A stretch of DNA of 9,316 nucleotides, taken from positions 1 through 9,316 of the forward strand of contig DATEQV010000184.1 of NCBI GenBank assembly GCA_035272265.1, in the 5' to 3' direction. Position 1 is the stretch's first letter; each line of letters opens with the position of its first letter. Source of the stretch: Acidisphaera sp035272265 (GTDB taxonomy: Bacteria; Pseudomonadota; Alphaproteobacteria; Acetobacterales; Acetobacteraceae). The position numbers and the translations under genes were made by a program. The notes under the pieces are model-generated. The model made no database searches. It was not told the DNA's origin and was given only the letters and a program-made list of their open reading frames with translations. Of this stretch, positions 6,292-9,316 are shown in pieces.

Positions 6292-7200
6292 TTATTGTCC
6301 CGACGCAAAGCGCATGAGGTCGGCCTCGATCTGCGGCTGCTTGGCGAAAATGCCGGCCATCAACTCGTGGGCGATCTCGTCGTAGGAGCGTCCGCTCGTC
6401 TCCAGCAGCTCGGCGCGATCGTCGCGCGGCCGCGGCGCGAACACTTTCTTGACGATGGTGGGCGAGCCCTTCAGGCCGCACTTCGCCGGCTCGGTGATGC
6501 CAGCGGCTGCCGCGTTCCACACCTCGATCTTCGCTGCGGCCGCCGACAACGCCGAGTCGAGCGAGCCGCGCCGCATCTCGTTGCTGCCTTCCAGCATCGT
6601 CACCAGCACCGGCAAGCGCGTGGAGAGAAGCTGCACCCCGCCTTCGGCGCGCCGCTCGACTTCGATCGTCGCGGCGGCAGGATCGAGGGAGACGATACGG
6701 GCGACATAAGTAAGCTGATTGAGGTTGAGGCGGCTGGCGATGCCGGGCCCCACCTGCGCGGTGTCGCCGTCGATCGTCTGCTTGCCGCAGAAGACGATGG
6801 CGGGCTTGCCCAAGGTCTCGCCGGCCTTGGCAATGGCCTGCGACAGCGCGAAGGTGGTCGCGAGGGTGTCCGATCCGGCGAAGGTGCGATCGGTCAGCAG
6901 CACCGCGCGGTCGGCGCCGAAGGTCAGCGCCTTGCGCAGGCTGTCCTCGGCCATCGGCGGCCCCATCGTCAGCACGGTCACGTGGCTGCTCAACCCGTCG
7001 CGCCGGAAGCGGTCGCGCACGGACAACGCTTCTTCCAGCGCAAAGAGGTCATAGGGATTGATGATGGTCGGCACGCCCTGCCGCATGATCGTGTTGGTGA
7101 CGGGATGGACGCGGATCTGCGCGCTGTCCGGCACCTGCTTGATGCACACGAGGATGTGGATGCCGCGGTCCTGCGGTTGCGGTTGGGTTTGCGTGTCCAT
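6292..7200 (-). CDS. fixA: FixA, electron-transfer flavoprotein beta subunit
   Basis: Beta subunit of FixAB, 302 residues, cytosolic; with FixB it oxidises NADH and splits the electrons between quinone and ferredoxin or flavodoxin. Diagnostic segments are HILVCIKQVPDSAQIRV (15-31), RQGVPTIINPYDLFALEEAL (40-59), the ETF-beta signature FCGKQTIDGDTAQVGPGIAS (137-156), LEGSNEMRRGSL (203-214) and GLKGSPTIVKKVFAP (242-256). The first 13 residues form a Gln/Pro/Asp-rich leader that many FixA proteins lack; there is no better downstream ATG before the conserved strand. The start has a full AGGAGG at 7211-7206 that overlaps the nifW stop codon, so translation is probably coupled to nifW. No separate promoter is visible in the 9 bp gap, so fixABCX appears to be read from the nifS-side promoter. 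Confidence 0.95.
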   Translation of the reverse strand: MDTQTQPQPQDRGIHILVCIKQVPDSAQIRVHPVTNTIMRQGVPTIINPYDLFALEEALSVRDRFRRDGLSSHVTVLTMGPPMAEDSLRKALTFGADRAVLLTDRTFAGSDTLATTFALSQAIAKAGETLGKPAIVFCGKQTIDGDTAQVGPGIASRLNLNQLTYVARIVSLDPAAATIEVERRAEGGVQLLSTRLPVLVTMLEGSNEMRRGSLDSALSAAAAKIEVWNAAAAGITEPAKCGLKGSPTIVKKVFAPRPRDDRAELLETSGRSYDEIAHELMAGIFAKQPQIEADLMRFASGQ

Positions 7201-7205
7201 GCGTG

Positions 7206-7212
7206 CCTCCTA
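7206..7212 (-). promoter_or_regulatory. Stop/Shine-Dalgarno overlap TAGGAGG between nifW and fixA
   Basis: On the minus strand the nifW stop TAG is the first part of TAGGAGG, a full-strength ribosome-binding site five bases before the fixA ATG. Ribosomes ending nifW would be placed at the fixA start, which implies translational coupling. Similar but weaker arrangements occur at fixA/fixB (TAAGGA) and fixB/fixC (TAGGAGA). Confidence 0.6.
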
Positions 7213-7545
7213 ATCGGGCTGCCCGGTCAGTGTCGCCAGCGGCACGAACGGCATCGGCGCCGGTGCCGCGGGCTTCACCGCATCCTGGTGGACCTTGAAG
7301 ACGCGCTCGGCGATCGGCGACGAACGCCGGAAATCGTCGTAGGCGCGCTGCAGCGTGTCGCGGCAGGCGGTGCGCACGACTTCGTCCGGCTGGCCGTCGA
7401 GTTCCGTCTCGCGCAGGTACTGACCCATGCGCCGCAGGATGTGCAGGCGGGCGACGTTGACGATCGCCGGGTCGTAGGCGACGTCCAGAGCTGCGAAGAA
7501 TTCTTCGGCCGCGGACAGCCGCTTGAGATCGTCGAGCACGCTCAT
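7210..7545 (-). CDS. nifW: NifW, nitrogenase stabilising/protective protein
   Basis: Small cytosolic protein of 111 residues. It begins MSVLDDLKRLSAAEEFFAAL and contains the NifW-type pattern FFxxLxVxYDPxIVNVARLHILRRMGQYL (about 16-44), followed by a charged helical middle (VVRTACRDTLQRAYDDF) and SSPIAERVFKV (75-85). The last 20 residues are Pro/Ala-rich and probably disordered. Family members bind the MoFe protein and are linked to its protection from oxygen or to late maturation; the exact mechanism is not settled. Its ATG overlaps the cysE stop codon in an ATGA arrangement, and it ends 9 bp before fixA. Length is typical. Confidence 0.92.
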   Translation of the reverse strand: MSVLDDLKRLSAAEEFFAALDVAYDPAIVNVARLHILRRMGQYLRETELDGQPDEVVRTACRDTLQRAYDDFRRSSPIAERVFKVHQDAVKPAAPAPMPFVPLATLTGQPD

Positions 7546-8276
7546 CGGCCGCTCCCGTCGTTCTTGTCGGCCCCGTCGCGCCGCCGCTGCATCTCCGTCA
7601 CCCTTGCTTCCAGAAAGGCGATGCGGTCGATCAGCGCGGCGAACGCGTCGCCGACCGGATCCGGCATCAGGTGGTGTTCGAGGTCGATGCGGCCGTCGAG
7701 CGCGTGGCGCCGGCGGAATTCGCGCACGACCTTGCCCGGCATCCCGACCACGGTCATGCCCGGCGGCACATCGCCCGTCACCGTGGTGTTGGCGCCGACG
7801 CGCACGCCGCGACCGATCGTGATCGGCCCCAGGAGGGTCGCGCCCGCGCCGATCAGCACCCCGTCTTCCACCGTTGGATGCCGTTTGCCGGGCGCCCAGC
7901 TGGTGCCGCCCAGCGTGACGCCGTGGTACATCGTCACATCGTTGCCGATCGTCGCGGTCTCCCCGATCACCACGCCCGCGCCATGATCGATGAAGAAGCC
8001 GCTGCCGATCGTCGCGGCCGGATGGATGTCCACGTTGGTCACCAGGCGCGCGAACCACGACAGCACACGGGCACAGAAGCGCAGCTCGACCTTCCACAGA
8101 CGATGCGCCACACGATGGATCAGCACCGCGTGCACGCCGGGGTAGGTGAGCAGGATCTCCGCCACGTTGCGCGCGGCAGGGTCGCGCTGGCGCACGCAGG
8201 CCACATCGCTACGGATCTGCCGCCAGAGCGACGCGGGCCGCGGCAGCGGCGCGTGCATGACTGCGGCGGCCAGCAT
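7542..8276 (-). CDS. cysE: Serine O-acetyltransferase, nif-associated (CysE/NifP type)
   Basis: Converts serine and acetyl-CoA to O-acetylserine, the precursor of cysteine, which NifS then uses as sulfur donor. It has 244 residues from the ATG at 8276. After an N-terminal helical region (LWRQIRSDVACVRQRDP, 18-33; ILLTYPGVHAVLIHRVAHRL, 41-60) comes the left-handed parallel beta-helix of hexapeptide repeats: VDIHPAATIGSGFFIDHGAG (82-101), GETATIGNDV, GVTLGGT and GAGATLLGPITIGRGVRVGA. Asp83 and His98 are 15 apart, like the catalytic Asp143/His158 of E. coli CysE. The C-terminus is a basic, coiled-coil-like tail (RIAFLEARVTEMQRRR, 218-233). The start has no good Shine-Dalgarno but lies only 5 bp after nifS; a second ATG at 8258 is possible. 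Homologues beside nifS are called nifP or cysE1. It is shorter at the N-terminus than E. coli CysE, as in the EpsC-like type. Confidence 0.92.
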   Translation of the reverse strand: MLAAAVMHAPLPRPASLWRQIRSDVACVRQRDPAARNVAEILLTYPGVHAVLIHRVAHRLWKVELRFCARVLSWFARLVTNVDIHPAATIGSGFFIDHGAGVVIGETATIGNDVTMYHGVTLGGTSWAPGKRHPTVEDGVLIGAGATLLGPITIGRGVRVGANTTVTGDVPPGMTVVGMPGKVVREFRRRHALDGRIDLEHHLMPDPVGDAFAALIDRIAFLEARVTEMQRRRDGADKNDGSGR

Positions 8277-8281
8277 CGCCG

Positions 8282-9316
8282 CTATTCCGCCGCCATCGGC
8301 ATCGGCGCGAATGGCGAAACCTGGCGCGCCCGTGCCACGATCGACGGCAGGCGGTCCAGCACGCGCTCGACATCCTCGATGCGATTGTCGCGTGCGAACG
8401 AGAAGCGGATGGCGCCGTGCACGGACCGGTACGGCACGGCCATCGCCCGCAGCACGTGCGACGGCTCCATCGATCCCGAGCCGCAGGCGGAACCCGACGA
8501 CGCGGCGATGCCGAAATGGCTCAGACCCAACAGGATCGGCTCGGCCTCGGCGTTTTCGAAGGCGATGCACGACGTGTTGGGCAGGCGCGCGATCGGATCG
8601 CCGAGGATCATCGCGCCTTCGATCGAGCGGGTCACGCCGCGTTCCAGCGCATCGCGCAGGGCGCGCAGCCGAACCGAGTCCTCGCCGACCCGCTCGGCGG
8701 CGAGCGCGGCGGCCTCGCCGAGCCCGACGATCCCCGGCACGTCCACGGTGCCGGCGCGACGGCCGCGCTCCTGCTTGCCGCCGTGCAGCAGCGGTGACAG
8801 GCGCACGCCCTTGCGGACGAACAATGCGCCGATTCCTTTCGGGCCGTGCAGCTTGTGGCCGGACAGCGACAGCATGTCGATGCACGAGCCGCGCAGGTCG
8901 ATCGGAAGACGTCCCACGGCCTGCACCGCATCGGTGTGGAACAGCGCGCCGCAGGCATGGGCTTCCTCGGCCAGCGCCTCGACGTCGTTGATCGTTCCGG
9001 TCTCATTGTTCGCCCACATGATCGAGGCGATCGCCGTGCCGGGGCCGAGAGCCTCGCGATACGCGTCGCGATCCAGCCGCCCGCGCCGATCGACCGGGAT
9101 GCGGCTGACGATCACGCCCTGGCGACGCTGCAGGTGGTCGCAGAACGCCAGCACTGCGGGATGCTCGACGGCCGAGACGACGACCTTGCGGCGCATTGGC
9201 TGGGTTTCCAGCGCCGAGGCGATTGCCGTGTTGTCGGCCTCGGTGCCGCCGGAGGTGAACACGATCTCCTGATCCGATGCCGCGCCCAGCAGCGCGCGCA
9301 CCTGCCCCCGCGCGCG
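8282..9316 (-). CDS. nifS: Cysteine desulfurase NifS (5' end outside window)
   Basis: Pyridoxal-phosphate enzyme that removes sulfur from cysteine for nitrogenase iron-sulfur cluster assembly. The visible part is 344 residues; about 55-60 N-terminal residues lie beyond base 9316. Motifs in order: IVFTSGGTEADNTAIA, VVSAVEHPAVL (cofactor-stacking His), IMWANNETGTIND, FHTDAVQAVGRLPID, LSLSGHKLHGPKGIGAL (Schiff-base Lys, codon 8854-8852), GRRAGTVDVPG, LPNTSCIAFE and SSGSACGSGSMEPSHVL (catalytic Cys, codon 8485-8483). The frame stays open through the window edge, continuing as RARGQ before the internal GTG at 9301, so that GTG is not the start. Housekeeping IscS is the main alternative, but the group I cysteine loop and the run cysE-nifW-fix immediately downstream argue for NifS. 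It is the first visible gene of the operon; its promoter is outside. Confidence 0.93.
   Translation of the reverse strand, partial: RARGQVRALLGAASDQEIVFTSGGTEADNTAIASALETQPMRRKVVVSAVEHPAVLAFCDHLQRRQGVIVSRIPVDRRGRLDRDAYREALGPGTAIASIMWANNETGTINDVEALAEEAHACGALFHTDAVQAVGRLPIDLRGSCIDMLSLSGHKLHGPKGIGALFVRKGVRLSPLLHGGKQERGRRAGTVDVPGIVGLGEAAALAAERVGEDSVRLRALRDALERGVTRSIEGAMILGDPIARLPNTSCIAFENAEAEPILLGLSHFGIAASSGSACGSGSMEPSHVLRAMAVPYRSVHGAIRFSFARDNRIEDVERVLDRLPSIVARARQVSPFAPMPMAAE

Noticed and set aside
5986..7986. A very long open frame (over 660 codons) on the plus strand, opposite fixB, fixA, nifW and cysE.
   Set aside because: Its translation is low-complexity Arg/Ala/His/Gln-rich with no family motif, and it lies exactly antisense to well-supported genes. 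Such mirror frames are expected in GC-rich DNA.
7671..9272. A 530-codon plus-strand open frame opposite cysE and nifS.
   Set aside because: It is antisense to two clear enzymes and shows only Arg/Ser-rich sequence without motifs.
1..9316. CRISPR arrays, tRNA or rRNA genes, toxin-antitoxin pairs and phage defence genes.
   Set aside because: No regularly spaced repeats, no cloverleaf-like or rRNA-like sequence, and no matching protein motifs were seen on either strand.

Overview
This is a GC-rich, densely coded stretch that looks like the edge of a nitrogen-fixation (nif/fix) cluster in an alphaproteobacterium, probably in the Rhodospirillales/Acetobacteraceae neighbourhood. That placement is inferred from protein style, GC content and the gene set; no rRNA or other taxonomic marker is present.

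Layout, left to right. (1) 70-873, plus strand: a complete transglutaminase-like cysteine-protease-fold protein, apparently unrelated to the rest. (2) 874 to about 1590: roughly 700 bp with no intact gene. On the minus strand it holds the broken C-terminal part of an insertion-sequence transposase and an uninterrupted but isolated fragment of a cysteine-dioxygenase-like cupin. (3) 1606-3541, plus strand: three molybdenum genes, a small Mop-type molybdate-binding protein, modD and modA. ModA appears to lack its last helix, and modB and modC do not follow. (4) 3557-9316, minus strand: one tight operon read right to left, nifS (5' end outside the window) - cysE - nifW - fixA - fixB - fixC - fixX. 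It ends only 15 bp from the end of modA, in convergent orientation.

How the genes fit together: NifS (cysteine desulfurase) and CysE (serine acetyltransferase, first step of cysteine synthesis) would supply sulfur for the metal clusters of nitrogenase. NifW is a nitrogenase maturation or protection factor. FixABCX is an electron-bifurcating flavoprotein complex that makes low-potential electrons for nitrogenase from NADH. Mop, ModD and ModA handle molybdenum for FeMo-cofactor. The window is therefore a supply station (sulfur, electrons, molybdenum) next to a nitrogenase cluster whose structural genes lie outside it.

I found no CRISPR array, tRNA, rRNA or clear novel defence or biosynthetic system. 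The items most worth a second look are the decayed region between the transglutaminase and mop, the shortened modA without modBC at the junction with fixX, and a substituted catalytic position in the transglutaminase-like protein.
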